Source: Lactarius indigo
Taxonomy: Eukaryota; Basidiomycota; Agaricomycetes; Russulales; Russulaceae
DNA: 64,000 nucleotides
Direction of reading: 5' to 3'
NCBI GenBank assembly: GCA_025766275.1
Contig: JAFKAC010000008.1
Span: forward strand, 1,426,001-1,490,000
Both the position numbers and the translations under genes were made by a program. Positions 50,655 through 62,238 of this stretch are shown piece after piece. The notes under the pieces were generated by a model. That model was not told the origin of the DNA and did not search any database. It saw nothing but the letters and a program-made list of their open reading frames with translations. How positions within the stretch are numbered: position 1 is the first letter of the stretch; each line of letters begins with the position of its first letter.

Positions 50655-51897
50655 GTGGATTCAGACTATGACTTCTTGCAGTTTGGACAGTGGGACAGAG
50701 ATTCCTGTAGCTACCAGGAATATGATCATTTCCAGGGTAGCCCCCTCAACTCCATTTTCACTCACTCTCCTGTAGCATCCACCTCTTGTCTTCTTCCTCT
50801 TCCTACCCTAAGTTTCTCCCCTCCTGTTATTCCCTCACCCATCCTAGAAAGTCAGGAAGCCACCCCTGAACTGGTGTACCCTGACCCTGAAGTCACCCCT
50901 CATCCCTCCCCTCATCCCATGTCCCCCAGTACTGCCCAATTCTACAAAGAAGTGTGCAAGATTATAGACCTCAATGGGAACATAGTTGAGCTCTCTTGCA
51001 CTCCATCCCCTGAACCACATGCTGAGTCTGCGCCCCCTGCTTGTCTCCCCACACCTCGTCCCCCTCTTCCTTCTCATGCAGCTACCACCCCTTGTGCCTC
51101 TCCTTTGTTACCTATTGATACTCCTCCACATCCTCCTTCTCCCTTGCCTCCTCCAGTTGCCTCATGGCCCCCCACCCCCAACTCCCCTATTAACTACAAG
51201 AGGGTAGCTGAACAGGCCCCTCCTGTCCCTCATCCCAACCAGGAGAATATCCCTCCTGCTGCCGCTGCCACCTATCAAGCCCCCCCTTGTCTCCTTCACC
51301 AGGGAGAACACCCCCACTTGTACATTGCTGTCATCACTCCACAAGGAGAATCTTGGCAGCCCACCTCTACCACACTCCAGGAACTGATCACTAAAGTTCC
51401 TCTCACAACCGCCCTTGCCAACTACCCCAGTTTTCCCCTCAGTTACCCCCTTTTGTCTCCTTCCCCCCCACATTTACACCCTCTTTCCCTGCATCATCAA
51501 CCCTACCCAGCACCCCAACTTCCCCCCCCTTTACATCTGCTCAAAGGCCATTTATGACCTTCCCTCCCCAGACACACCCTTTGGGACTGTTCGCTACAAC
51601 TTCAGGGAAGGCCTGTGGTGTGTCTTCACCCCCCCCCCCTAACATCCATAGAGCAGGGTACATTGACTCTCTAGTGACCCTAGAGATCCAGGACTTCTTG
51701 GACAGGAGGATTGTGACCACTTACAGACATCTACGTTTCGCTATTAATTGACAAATTTATGCTTACCACCAGGGTAACTTTTTTGAGGACTTACTTTGTG
51801 CCTCCCCCCACCTACTCACTTACTGCCTTACACCTTGAATCCCTGCTGACCCCTTTCCCTTTATTACTGCTTACCTTGACTCCCAACCCCTCTAGAA
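50655..51897 (+). pseudogene. B3 ORF1
   Basis: This starts at CCCAG|TGGATT, so splicing to the leader A would give ATG. It is open for 300 codons, then frameshifted near 51420 and in the C run near 51640, with a TGA at about 51749. It keeps SPINYKRVAEQAP, QAPPCLLHQGEHPH, ITPQGESW and GYIDSLVTLEIQDFL. It ends at TAG near 51895. Confidence 0.7.
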
Positions 51898-51944
51898 GTT
51901 AGCAAGGGGATGTATTTTTTTTAAAAATCAAAATTGCCTTGACC

Positions 51945-52026
51945 ACTTAAGACAAGTGTTTTAAGTTTCAACACAATAGTAAGTAAACAACTACTATTCT
52001 AAGGTCCTAAACCGAGTGGTTTTAAG
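51945..52026 (+). promoter_or_regulatory. hairpin and predicted intron 2 of B3
   Basis: ACTTAAGAC (51945-51953), loop AAGT, GTTTTAAGT (51958-51966). The predicted intron runs from A|GTAAGT (51979) to TTTTAAG|TGCC (52026), 48 nt. A second hairpin has AAACC (52009-52013), loop GAGT, GGTTT (52018-52022). Relative to B1, the pair T-G has become C-G. Confidence 0.5.
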
Positions 52027-53031
52027 TGCCCCCAGAACAACTTACTGAAGGACAAAGGCTAGCGCTAGCCCAAGCAAACTTTGAATCCCACAGACAGCAA
52101 CAACTTGAATGCTACTACCCTTCCACTGCCCTTGTCAACCTATCAGTGTTAAACAACATTGACTGTTGGACTGACCCCCCAACCATCCTTAACAAATTTC
52201 ACTACAACTTTGACTTTGGAAGGATACTAGGAAGAGAAGCCTATGAAACCCTTGTTGACTGTCTCCCTATTTTGGTAGACGACACACACAAACAACTCCT
52301 CTGTTGGCATCTTTCAGGTGCCATCACCACCACTAATAGACCAACCAACCAATACCTAGTCTGGACCAAGAGTGATTATCTCTGGTTCATCCACATTCCC
52401 CCTAGAAGAGAATGACTTATCAGAAGAATAGAAGAGGGGCATATGAGGTGATACATTAACTGAGTTCTCCTCAACTATAGAGAACTACAAATTAATTTTC
52501 AAGAACTACGAGTAGTCAGAGTCAGCAACTCCCCACCTTGCCTTGTCATTGTCAAAGGGAAGGAACTCTCTTATGCCTTCAGCACTGGAGTCTGGGAAAC
52601 AACCTTTACCAATCTGGACCAACCCCCAGTAAACCCACGAATTTTCCTTGAGCCCCCAGAGAGCCTGAAGACCCGGACCTAGTAGAACTCATACTAGCAA
52701 GAGGACAAAGATCCCCTTGACAACCTTCCTTACTCACCAGAATCACAGAACAGGACTGGGCCTCCAGCCCTGAATACTCCCCTCCTCCCCCAGATGAAGA
52801 AATCTCCCCACAAAACAGCAATGTTTCCCTCCATAACAGAGATACAGATGAAGAAGGTGCAACAGTAGTTGATACTTGGAACAACCTGGTCAATACCAAC
52901 CCTTGTTGGTGTTCAAACGAAGTTTGCACTTGTGGATTTAGACCAGCTATCCCCCCTACCCCTCCTAACGTTGTATTGTGGGCTCCCAAACTTAATTACT
53001 TCCCATACTGTGGAAGCATAGACGATTTTTA
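52026..53031 (+). pseudogene. B3 ORF2
   Basis: A diverged copy of B1 ORF2 with LTEGQRLALAQANFESHRQQQ at the start and YLVWTKSDYLWFIHIPPRRE in the middle, and stops from 52413 onward. The Cys cluster is kept (WCSNEVCTCGF), as are the last residues before TAG at 53029. ORF2 of this copy differs more from B1 than its gag does. Confidence 0.65.
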
Positions 53032-53200
53032 GAAATTTTGTTGGGACCTACTTTTGCTGAAAAGTGTTAAGTCACAACTTTAAGTGAAAAACCTGGGAAA
53101 ATTACACCTGTAAAACATCAACCTGGAACCCATCACAAACTGGGCAATCACCCTGGCATTTTCCCATTGCACCACAAAAAGGTGTCACCACCATCTTCAA

Positions 53201-53729
53201 GTGGACACCCATCCCCTAACTTCCACAAACACCACCCCAGTAATTCCAAGACAGACCCATCAACAAACCACTAGCCAAAACCCTGTCCCCAGTATAAACC
53301 AATCCAGCCCAAATGGACCTGTTTTCCCTAGTATCCATAGATGTCCCTAGACAACACACCACTAGTAGTGACAAAGCACAATACCTAGAAACCCAACCAA
53401 GAGAAATTTACTGTCACCTCCCCAAAGCAATCCTAGTGACCAAAAGTCTACCCACACAAACCCCCAGAGAACTCGATGTCTTCAACTGTCACTGCACCCT
53501 CCTATACCAAAACCAACACACTCATGAGACCTTATCCTTCGCCCAACCACTCACTAGAGCAACTGAAATTATCACCAGTCCCCTGTATTTCCAAGACTTC
53601 TTGTAGAGAAGTAAAACCATCCTAACCCACTTTGGTATTTGGGAAGAATATCATTGGATCTGCCAACAACAATGAACACATCACCCAGGTTGTGCCATCT
53701 TGCTCCCTGCCTACAAACTTAGTGTATGA
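53201..53729 (+). pseudogene. B3 ORF3
   Basis: This opens at CTTCAAG|TGGACA, the conserved acceptor-like junction. The middle block is recognisable (QYLETQPREIYCHLPKAILV, PRELDVFNCHCTLLYQN). TAG at about 53604 (TGG in B1) and further stops break it. Confidence 0.6.
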
Positions 53730-55347
53730 ATACACAACGACCACTCACAGAACAAGAGAAAACACATGTCCCAGAATATTTCTTTGACCCCTATTTTTCT
53801 CTCACCAACAATTGTTACTATGCCAAGTGGAACGAAAATGACATCACCAGCCTTACAGGACAACACCCATGGACAATAATTGGCACTAAACACCAAATTA
53901 AATTCCAGGACCTAAAAGAAACCTTCCCTGGTATCGACAGAGTTGACAACCTAAACTGTTATGATCCGATGCTTCAGACCTCAGTCACAAGTATGTCTCT
54001 ACCTTGCTTTTCCCTTTTTGTACTATACCTTGTTACCGAAGGAGCTACTGCTGTTAGTGGCGCTGTTTCCCTTGATCCGAATATCTCCTTGTTCCATTTG
54101 GTCTCTTTGATATTGTGTGGACTTGTGTTCATGTTGTTTGGAACCTCGTCCTATATAAACCTGTACCATAGACTGTAGGAAGCCAGACTTGGCTTCGTTT
54201 GCAATCTAGCAACCTTGCCTTTGTACTTTGGTGTGACCTCGCTCTATTCCCCTCTTCTTGTGCATCCCCTATCTTAGTCCTTAACCAGGACACTCCGAAG
54301 TCTTTGCAGTTGAACTATATCAACGTGTCACACCTGTTATACTCTGTGCACTAGCAAGATCAAGTGTAGAGAAGTGTTAGACACTTCGGACAAGGAGTCC
54401 TCCATTACAGAGTAGTGCTGCACCTTGTGCCACACTTTTGCCACTTGCATTTCATAGCAATAAGACAACAGATGTCTTTGCTTGATACTTGTGTGATTTA
54501 GAACATCAAGAACCCACACCCCTGCTAGGGCGTAACATAAACTACAACTCTCTAAATGCCACTTTCAAAGGAAAGAAAGTCTGTTGGCACTTTGTGAACG
54601 AACAGTGGGTCTATCTAAATAACAAACTGGTCCACTTCAAGACACCTGAAGAACCCGACACTTCTGGTAGCGATACAGAAGAAGTATCACAAATCCTAGA
54701 CACCACTGCCCAGAAATTCTCTGGCCTACTCTCCCAAGTAACCTCCCAACCCTCGACACCCTATATTTCCCCTAGTACCCCCAGTCCAAGCCGTTTTCCT
54801 GCAGTAGTTCCCCCACACTGACTCCCATTACCACCCCTAACTGTCCAAGCATCATCCTCAGTACCCCCCTTATCTGTTCCGCCCACTAGTACTACTATGG
54901 CGGCACCTGCACCTGCAAAAATCTTAGGTGCTGCACCCGAACCCTTTGATGGAAAGCCCAACAATGCCAAAGCTTTTTGAAACAACCTAGCCAATTACTT
55001 CCACCTGAACAGCGCTATCTTCAACACCAATGATAAAAAGATATCCACAGTGCTCACTTACTTCAAAGTGGGAACCTCAGCTGGTGAATGGGCCCAGGAT
55101 AGACAAAAGAAGGCTCTAAACCCAATGGGTGGTGCAGCCATCATCTTTGGCACATGGGCACAATTCAAAACCAACTTTGATGCACACTTCGTTCCTGGCC
55201 ATACCACCATGGAATCTACCAACAAAATGTATTCCCTAAAGATGGGCACCCAACCTTTCAACAAATGGTTCCAAGAATGGTCAACCCATGCTAAACAAAG
55301 TGGTGCAAATGAACAAACCCAGATGTATGCCTTCTGGCAGGCTATTC
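53726..55347 (+). pseudogene. gag: B3 gag (truncated, split by LTR E)
   Basis: ATG at 53726 (MNTQRPLTEQEKTHVPEYFF). LTR E cuts it at 53957-54537 (TAAAC duplicated), after which it resumes with NSLNATFKGKKVCWHFVNEQ. The codon homologous to the B1 stop at 8518 is CAA. There are TGA at about 54820 and TGA at about 54978. The capsid domain is open from 55050 to 55347, where the deletion begins. The CCHC knuckle is lost. Confidence 0.78.
53957..54537 (+). repeat. solo LTR E in B3 gag
   Basis: 581 bp, TGTTATGATCC to GGGCGTAACA, with a perfect duplication TAAAC (53952-53956 and 54538-54542). It has TATATAAA near 54152, with AGACTTGGCTT about 33 bp downstream. Confidence 0.92.
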
Positions 55348-55412
55348 TGATGAATAGCATACATAAAGACTATACTCACAGTGGACAAGAGGACTGTGGT
55401 GAGATATGGAAG
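55348..55412 (-). repeat. 65-bp LTR C fragment at the B3 deletion joint
   Basis: TGATGAATAGCATAC ... GAGATATGGAAG matches the reverse complement of the end of LTR C (compare 15098-15162). It starts exactly at the LTR C terminus and joins directly to integrase sequence at 55413. A solo or full LTR C in gag followed by deletion explains it. Confidence 0.82.
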
Positions 55413-56047
55413 AAACCAGAGTTCATTCCCCCCACCCACTTCACCACCAAAATACCTGCAGCTGAAGAAAGACTAAATGCACTAAACCAGATCCATTCCA
55501 AAGTTACTGCAGCCCTTAAAGTAGCAGCAGAAGTAATGAGAGGGTCAAAAACACCAACCCCCTCTCACAAATTCAAGACAGGCAATTTAGTCTGGCTGGA
55601 AGGAACCAACATCCATACTACCCACCCCAAGGCTAAACTTGCCCCACGACACCATGGCCCCTTTAAAGTCCTTTCCACTTGGGGAGTTAACTGCAAACTC
55701 CAACTCCCAAAGACATGGTGAATTCACCCAGTCTTCCATAACTCCTTGATCTCCCCATACAAAGAAAACACCATGCATGGCCCTAACTTCACCCAACCAC
55801 CCCCTGAAATCATCCAAGGGGAAGACAAACATTATGAAGTCAAAGGGTCCTGCAATCCAAAGTATCACCTAACAAGAAAGGCATACTTTACCTGATCAAG
55901 TGGAAAGGATACCCTGACTCTGAAAACTCCTGGCTCCCTGCTTCCCAGATGACCCATGCACAAGACCTTGTCCATCAATTCCACAAGGCCAACCCCAGTG
56001 CCCCTAAATCCAAGATAACTAGTGCTAGTGGAATAGCACGATGTTAA
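55413..56047 (+). pseudogene. pol: B3 integrase C-terminus and chromodomain
   Basis: KPEFIPPTHFTTKIPAAEER to HGPFKVLSTWG, as in B1. A TGA at 55719 and a frameshift near 55845 follow. The chromodomain end (LIKWKGYPDSENSWLP) is at about 55895-55940. TAA is at 56045 and the polypurine tract follows. Confidence 0.82.
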
Positions 56048-56058
56048 AAAGGGGATAC

Positions 56059-56760
56059 TGTCACAAACCTATAAACTTGGTTGTGACTGAAGGTGCTTAG
56101 GACTGGACTGGACCGGACCGGACCAGGCTTATGTCATCAACTTCCCAAAGGGGAATTCTGGAATTGGAGTTTGGATTTCACTCTCCAATGATCACATGAT
56201 GTGTCACCTGTTTACTCTGCCTTTCTGAAGTCACATGTGTATGTCCACATGTATCAATCAACAGTTGATTGTTTATTGATCAATGAAGATAATCAACCAA
56301 GTCATGAAGGAACATGTGTATCAATCATGGGTTCCACAGTTACTGTGGAATCACACTACAATGGTGCAATATGGTGCCATTGACTGCGGCGCAGTTGTAC
56401 CATGCTTATCCTTTATTCTGATTGGACAGTATTAATGGTTATCTCTGGAATGTTCCAATCCACAGTATTGCACAGCACTCATGGACAGACCCTAAGCCTG
56501 CCCTAAACCTATGCACAGACCACCCCCTGTAGTATATAAGTTAGCACAATCTATCAGACAGTCCCTCAGACTGTCCACTTGTGACATCTTCCCTCTCTTG
56601 CCTCCAAGCTCCTTTGAGTGCCCCACCTTGTGTGCACCACTACCTTCTTTGAGCCAAGATGCCTCCTCTTCACCCCCTCTGACACTCCCTCCACCTCCAT
56701 CTTGCCCACCATCATCTCCAACTGTATCCCTTGCTGTTGAGCAACAGTGAGTTCTCCACA
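56059..56760 (+). repeat. LTR B, 3' LTR of B3
   Basis: 702 bp, TGTCACAAACC to GTGAGTTCTCCACA. It differs from the 5' LTR mainly by transitions and by retaining about 37 bp missing there. Confidence 0.9.
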
Positions 56761-56765
56761 TGGTC

Positions 56766-57585
56766 CGTGTTTGCCTGTTATCTGCTAAGTTATCTACACC
56801 ATCACTAGTCCAAGTTGAACTAACACCTATGGAGTGTAACATTAAGACCAAGATCCTTCATCATGGCATATATGACAAGAGACCAGTGGACTTTGTTCCA
56901 CCCCTACTCCCTCAAATGACAAGGAGATCACAATGTATCAATAAGATTCCTGGGAGTTGCCCAGTGGAGAGAATGTCATGAAGATACTTTGTGGAGTTTA
57001 ATGGTCTGAGCCATTACCAACCTGTTGAGTTCATTTTCAACCATCTCTGTTGGACTGAGGTTATGTGGAACCCCATAGACCATTGTTGAGACATTGTCTG
57101 TCCAGCTGGAAGACACTATAATTGTGACATCAGCATGTGCAAATTAAACAGCCACACAGACTACAGTCCTATCAATGAACAAGCAAGAGAACATATAACA
57201 GACAAAGGAATTAGTGGAGAAGAAGAATCAGAGAACCAGGAATCCCCTAGCAGAGGGAATATGCCCTCAGAAAGTTTAGGTGCTATTGGAGAGCACATCA
57301 TCCAGCAAACTGAGTTGCTTACTATTCACCAACCTGAACCCAAAACAATTCACATTCATTCCCTAGCAGTAGCTATGGCTACCACCACCATCACCCATGA
57401 AGAAGAATGATGAGCAGCCAAAACTCTCAACTGGCTTGCTCAAAAAGAACAACACCATATTGCACAAGAAGTGCAGGCCATCCTGGCCCCTATCAACCCA
57501 CACACCAGTCATTGAATGACCAACAACAACATTGCCATACACCACACCATTGGGCTGGACCAACCAGACCCACCTAGTAGTGGAG
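56766..57585. other. unassigned sequence (target of B3 and left flank of E)
   Basis: A plus-strand frame of 91 codons at 57135-57410 and scattered shorter frames are present. None has a domain I recognise. Since B3 inserted between 49948 and 56766, this is the continuation of the unassigned DNA left of B3. Confidence 0.35.
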
Positions 57586-58162
57586 TGTTATGATCCAATG
57601 CTTTGGACTCTGGCTACAGTATGTCTCCTTCTTGTCTTTCCCCTTCTGTACTATACCTTGTTACCAAAGAAGCTACTACCCTAGTGGTGCTGTTTTCTTG
57701 ATCCAAATACTCCCTTAACCTGTTTGGTTTCTTTGATATTATGTGAATTTGTGTTCATGTTGTTTGGAACCTTAACCTATATAAACCTGTACCATAGACC
57801 ATAGGAAGCCAGACTTGGCTTTGTTTGCAATCTAGCAACCTTGCCTTCGTACCCTGGTGTGATCTTGTCTTATCCCCTCTTCTTGTGCATCCCCTACCTT
57901 TGTCCTTAACCAGGGCATCTCAAAGACTTTGCAGTTGAACTATATCAATGCATCACACCTGTTAGACTCTGTGCACTTGCAAGATAGAGTGTAGAGAAGT
58001 GTTACACACTTCAGGCAAGGAGCCTTATTTGACAGAGTAGTGCTGCACTTTGTGCCACACCCCTGCCACTTGTATTTCATAGCAATAAGACAACAGATGT
58101 CTTTGCTTGATACTTGTGTGACTTAGAACCTTCCAAACCCATGCCACTGCTAGGGCATAACA
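57586..58162 (+). repeat. LTR E, 5' LTR of element E
   Basis: 577 bp, TGTTATGATCC to GGGCATAACA. It has TATATAAA at 57778-57785 and AGACTTGGCTT at 57811-57821. The five bases on either side (TGGAG and TAAGC) differ, as expected for a 5' LTR joined to its interior. Confidence 0.88.
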
Positions 58163-58163
58163 T

Positions 58164-58174
58164 AAGCCAAGTCT
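58164..58174 (+). promoter_or_regulatory. primer binding site of E (self-priming type)
   Basis: AAGCCAAGTCT, one base after the LTR, is the exact reverse complement of AGACTTGGCTT at 57811-57821, which lies 33 bp below the TATA box. Confidence 0.68.
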
Positions 58175-58369
58175 ACAACTTCTGATACACCTAAGACACT
58201 ACTGCCACACAGCAGAGTGGGCAAGAATCCAAGAGGACACATCAGCCAACAACCAGACACCCCATAGAACCTAGAACAATGGCATAGCTGGGCAATGGAT
58301 CCTCCCTGACACAAGAGGCCGCTTTAGCCATCCCCTCACACAGACCAGCACCCAGAACAGACCACAATC

Positions 58370-60640
58370 ATGGCTGGCATCAGTGTCACCTTTGAATCAG
58401 ACAACAATTGGACCCCAGTCACAACCAGAACACAAGATGACCTCCCACACCATGTTAAAAGTGGTCAATTAGGAAGGGGAGCTTGCTAGGCCACAACACC
58501 AAACAGATCACCCTCTTACAAGTGCCTCATCGAAGGTAAACTCAGACCAGTAGAATTTATCAACAATGACTGGTACATCCTCCAATACTTCCAGAACTCC
58601 TACCACACCAGAGCTATAATCATCACCCCACACAGATTTGCTGAAGGACTAGGCTGGTGGAACAAAGAAGACAAACAGAACCCAGAAACACCCACACAAC
58701 AACCATCCTCAGCACCAAGAAATACCAGGGGAGCATATGGACCACAACAAGACTCCTCAGAGGAAGAAGAACCCAGCTCAGACAAAGTAGAACAACACAC
58801 AGAATCCTCCTACTCCTCTAGATGCCACCTAAACATTGTAGTACCCCCACAAGCCTCATCACATGCCAGCCCAACCATCCCCATTTGGATAGAACCATCC
58901 CCAGCAGAAGAAGTGCTCCCAGCCCCATTACCACCAATCCAAGTACCTTTCCCAGTCAAACCACCCCAGACCCCCATCACACCACAACCAACACTCATCA
59001 TGTCAGCTGTAAATGCCACAGGCACTAGCTTAGGTACTGGCCCAGGCACTGGTACAGGAGGAACACCAACAACACACAGGAGGACTCAAGGGAGTGCCTC
59101 CCATTCCATTCACAGGAGACAGAACAGAGAGCAGCCAGTTCAAAAGAGAACTACTGGGATACATTAAGTTGAATAGTGAAAATGAACTCATTAAAGAACC
59201 TTATGCACAAGTACTATTTGCCCTCACACCATTCAAAGGACCCAGAGCACAACTATGGGTCAATCAAACCAAAGATGACATGGAAGTGGCACTAGCAGAC
59301 ACTACCAAAGCCCTCACCAAGAACAGCACAGACCTGTGGGATGGCTTCATCCACACCTTCAACAGAGACTGGATCAACACCCTGAACAAAGAAAGAGCCT
59401 ACCAAAAGCTCATGAGCCTAACAATGCAGGGTGGAGTGCTGGACAGTTATGTCCTCAATTTTGAACACCTCACAGTGTTACGCCCTAGCAGAGGCGTGGG
59501 TTCTGAAGGTTCTGAATCACACAAGTATCAAGCGAAGACCTCTGTTGTCTTATTGCTATGAAATACGAGTGACAAAAGTGTGGCACAAGGTGCAGCACTA
59601 CTCTGTAATGTAGGACTCCTCGTCCGAAGTGTTTAACACTTCTCTACACCTGATCTTGCTAGTGCACAGAGTATAACAGGTGTAACGCGTTGATATAGTT
59701 CAACTGCAAAGACTTCGAAGTGTCCTGGTTAGGGACTGAGGTAGGGGATGCACAAGAAGAGAGGAATAAGGTGAGGTCACACCAAAGTACGGAGGCAAAG
59801 TTGCTAGATTGCAAACGAAGCCAAGTCTGGCTTCCTACGGTCTATAGTACAGGTTTATATAGGACAGAGTTCCAAACAACATGAACACAAGTCCACACAA
59901 CATCAAAGAGATTAAACGGAGTAAGCAGAAGTTCGGATCAAAGAAACAGCGCTACTAGTAACAGTAGCTCCTTTGGTAACAAGGTATAGTACAGAAGGGG
60001 AAAGACAAGGTGGAGACATACTGTGACTAAGGTCCGAAGTGTCGGATCATAACACACAGGAATAGCAGGATGGGCAAGAGATGCCCCTGGAACAGTGGAG
60101 ATCTTCAAAAGAGGACTGCCCACAGGCCTATATTGCACTTACCTCATGAGGACCACCATACCTAACACCATGGACGAGTGGCAAACTGCTGCCAGAGCAG
60201 AACACCAATGTTGGAAGCTGTTAAAAGCCAGACCAGGAAATAGAAACCCAGGACCAACCCAGAATGTCCATCAAGGACAACCCAAATGAGACCCAAATGC
60301 AATGGATGTAGATGCCACTACCTCCACCCCCTTCAAGAAGCCCACTGAAGAAGAAAAGAAAACCCTCATGAAAGAAGGACATTGCTTCAAGTGCAGACAA
60401 CAAGGACACATGGCTAGGAACTACCAATGACAAAACACCACCAACCAAACCAAAGCCAGAGCTACAGACACCCAAGAAGCAGACACTGCACCCCCATACA
60501 CCCCAGAAGCAAGCACCTCATCAGTGGCTGCTACCACAACCAAAGACAAGGTCTGACAGGCCCATGCACTTGTCCAAGGCATGACTGAGGATGAAAGAAG
60601 ATGCTACTATGCCCTAGACCAGGATTTTTGCAATGCCAAC
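58370..60640 (+). pseudogene. gag: gypsy E gag, split by solo LTR E
   Basis: ATG at 58370 (MAGISVTFESDNNWTPVTTR), TAG at 58487, then a conserved N-terminal block (YKCLIEGKLRPVEFINNDWY), an acidic and Pro-rich linker, and a frameshift near 59085. The capsid domain (PPIPFTGDRTESSQFKRELL ... LWVNQTKDD) runs to 59475. It resumes at 60060 (GIAGWARDAPGTVEIFKRGL). The zinc knuckle reads CFKCRQQGHMARNY, so the last Cys is lost. Further stops follow. The element is inactive. Confidence 0.78.
59476..60054 (-). repeat. solo LTR E (minus) in element E gag
   Basis: 579 bp with a perfect duplication CACAG (59471-59475 and 60055-60059). It keeps more CpG than the 5' LTR at 57586, so it is younger than its host copy. 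Confidence 0.92.
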
Positions 60641-60654
60641 CTGTGAGAGCTGAC

Positions 60655-61640
60655 AGGGAGGCCAACTCAATGTACAGTATTCCACATAATGGCGCAAGTT
60701 AGTGACAATATGTATGTAAAAGCCCATGTGCATATAGACCTTACAGCTTGTTGAAACCCATGTGGGCCCATCAAGCAAGAGTGGGCATATATCATGAGTG
60801 GGCCCATGGATCAAACTGCTGAGATGAATGAATGGGCCATTTGTAGTAACTGGGAAATTTTGTCAATAGTATACAGTGGGCCCATGGTTAAACTCATTGA
60901 GAGCTGCCAAACACATTGAGTGGGCCCACAATCAAGACATAGTATAATTTGACCTATTACATTGGTGAAACCACATAGGCCCATCAAGTAAGAGGGGCAT
61001 ATATCATGAGTGGGCCCATGGATAGAACTGCCAAGATAAATGGATGAGCCAATTGGCACAGCTAGGAAGAGTTGTCAATATTTTAGAATGGGCCCATTGT
61101 TGAGCCCACAGAGAGCTGCCAAACATCTTGAGTGAGCCCACAATCAGGCAGGGTGTAAATTGACCTATTACATTGGTAAAACCACATGGGCCCATCAAGC
61201 AAGAGTGGGCATATGTCATGAGTGGGCCCATGGATTCAACTGCTGAGATAAATGTATGGGCCATGGACACCAATTGGAAAAACTGCTGAGATAAAAGAAT
61301 GGGCCAATTAGCACAGCTTAGAAGAGTTGTCACTAATTTAGAGTGGGCCTGTGGTTGAACTCATTGAAAGCTATCAAACACATTGAGCAGACCCACAATC
61401 TTGTAATAGTGTAAATAGACCAATTACATAGGTAAAACCTATGTGGGCCCATCAAGTAACAGTTGGTATATATCATTAGTGGGCCCATTGATAGAGCTGC
61501 CAAATAGCTCAGATTGGCCATGGACACTGATTGGAACAACTGCTGAGACAAATGGATGGGCCAATGGCCATAGTTGCAAATTGCTGTTGATGGTTTGCAG
61601 TTGGCCCAGAATTGAATCACAGAGAGCTACCAACCATCCT
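60655..61640. repeat. satellite array, about 212-bp unit, rich in TGGGCCCA
   Basis: Unit landmarks (CATGGGCCCATCAAGCAAGA) recur near 60762, 60976, 61186 and 61445, giving periods of about 213, 211 and 258 bp. Within each unit the palindromic core GGGCCCA appears three to four times (GAGTGGGCCCATGG, CATTGAGTGGGCCCACAATC). Units are diverged by substitutions and one insertion. It begins right after the truncated element E. Confidence 0.8.
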
Positions 61641-62238
61641 CACTGGGACTACTTAAGCCCTACAATGTTCCTGCAAAATAATACTGATGGTCCCAAATGG
61701 CCTCTACATCACCCTCATAGCAGCTTTACCGAGTATCTTACATTGTGCTGGTGTCCTTTTGGAGATGCCAACTTTGGCATTTGAGTTGCCCATTATCCTT
61801 TATCATATCAACCAGCAATCTCTTCTGGGTGTGCTTAAATTGCATCTGAATCAAGGCTGCTATATGTGCACTATTTAAGCATTTGACACCACTATATAAT
61901 GTTCTACACCTCAATATTGTCCAGCTCATTCACCATAGCATCTACAACCTCACTCAAAGTGATCTCCCTCTCATAAATCTGCCAAGCTTGGACATAGATC
62001 TGCTGAAGTCTTACAGCTTCAGCACATAAGATTGACACCTGAGTTCCAAGGTCATACTCTTCTTGTTAGAAAGAAACAATGGTCAGTTTTCACTATGCTA
62101 GGTTGACAATGTGGTGCACCAGCTCTGAAGGTGCTTCCTCCTGACTGACCTCACCTTCCTGTATCTCAGAGTTTCTAGGAGATGGGGCACAACCACCCCA
62201 ATTCCAAGCTGTGCATGCAGAGTTAGAGACATATATAA
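61641..62238. other. unassigned sequence
   Basis: No gene or repeat is recognised in about 600 bp between the satellite and the repeat-protein gene. Confidence 0.45.

Larger units (their letters stand above)
49949..56760 (+). mobile_element. Ty3/gypsy element B3, internally deleted
   Basis: The LTRs are at 49949-50613 (665 bp) and 56059-56760 (702 bp), with a perfect duplication TGGTC (49944-49948 and 56761-56765). ORF1, ORF2, ORF3 and gag follow the B1 order. Within gag (55347) the sequence jumps, through a 65-bp piece of LTR C, to the integrase C-terminus. Compared with B1 about 3.6 kb are missing (end of gag, protease, RT, RNase H and integrase core). A solo LTR E (53957-54537) interrupts gag. 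The element cannot move by itself. Confidence 0.9.
57586..60640 (+). mobile_element. Ty3/gypsy element E, 5' part
   Basis: The 5' LTR (57586-58162), primer binding site and gag are present, with a minus-strand solo LTR of the same family inside gag (59476-60054). No pol or 3' LTR is seen. After about 60640 a satellite array begins. The gag is related to that of family A in its N-terminal block and zinc knuckle region. Confidence 0.78.

Noticed and set aside
51640..51660. Long C run in B3 ORF1 as a programmed frameshift site
   Set aside because: B1 and B2 have shorter runs with continuous frames, so this is an expansion in a decaying copy.
60655..61640. CRISPR-like array
   Set aside because: The periodic units are about 212 bp with diverged full-length similarity, not short identical repeats with unique spacers. 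The organism is eukaryotic.
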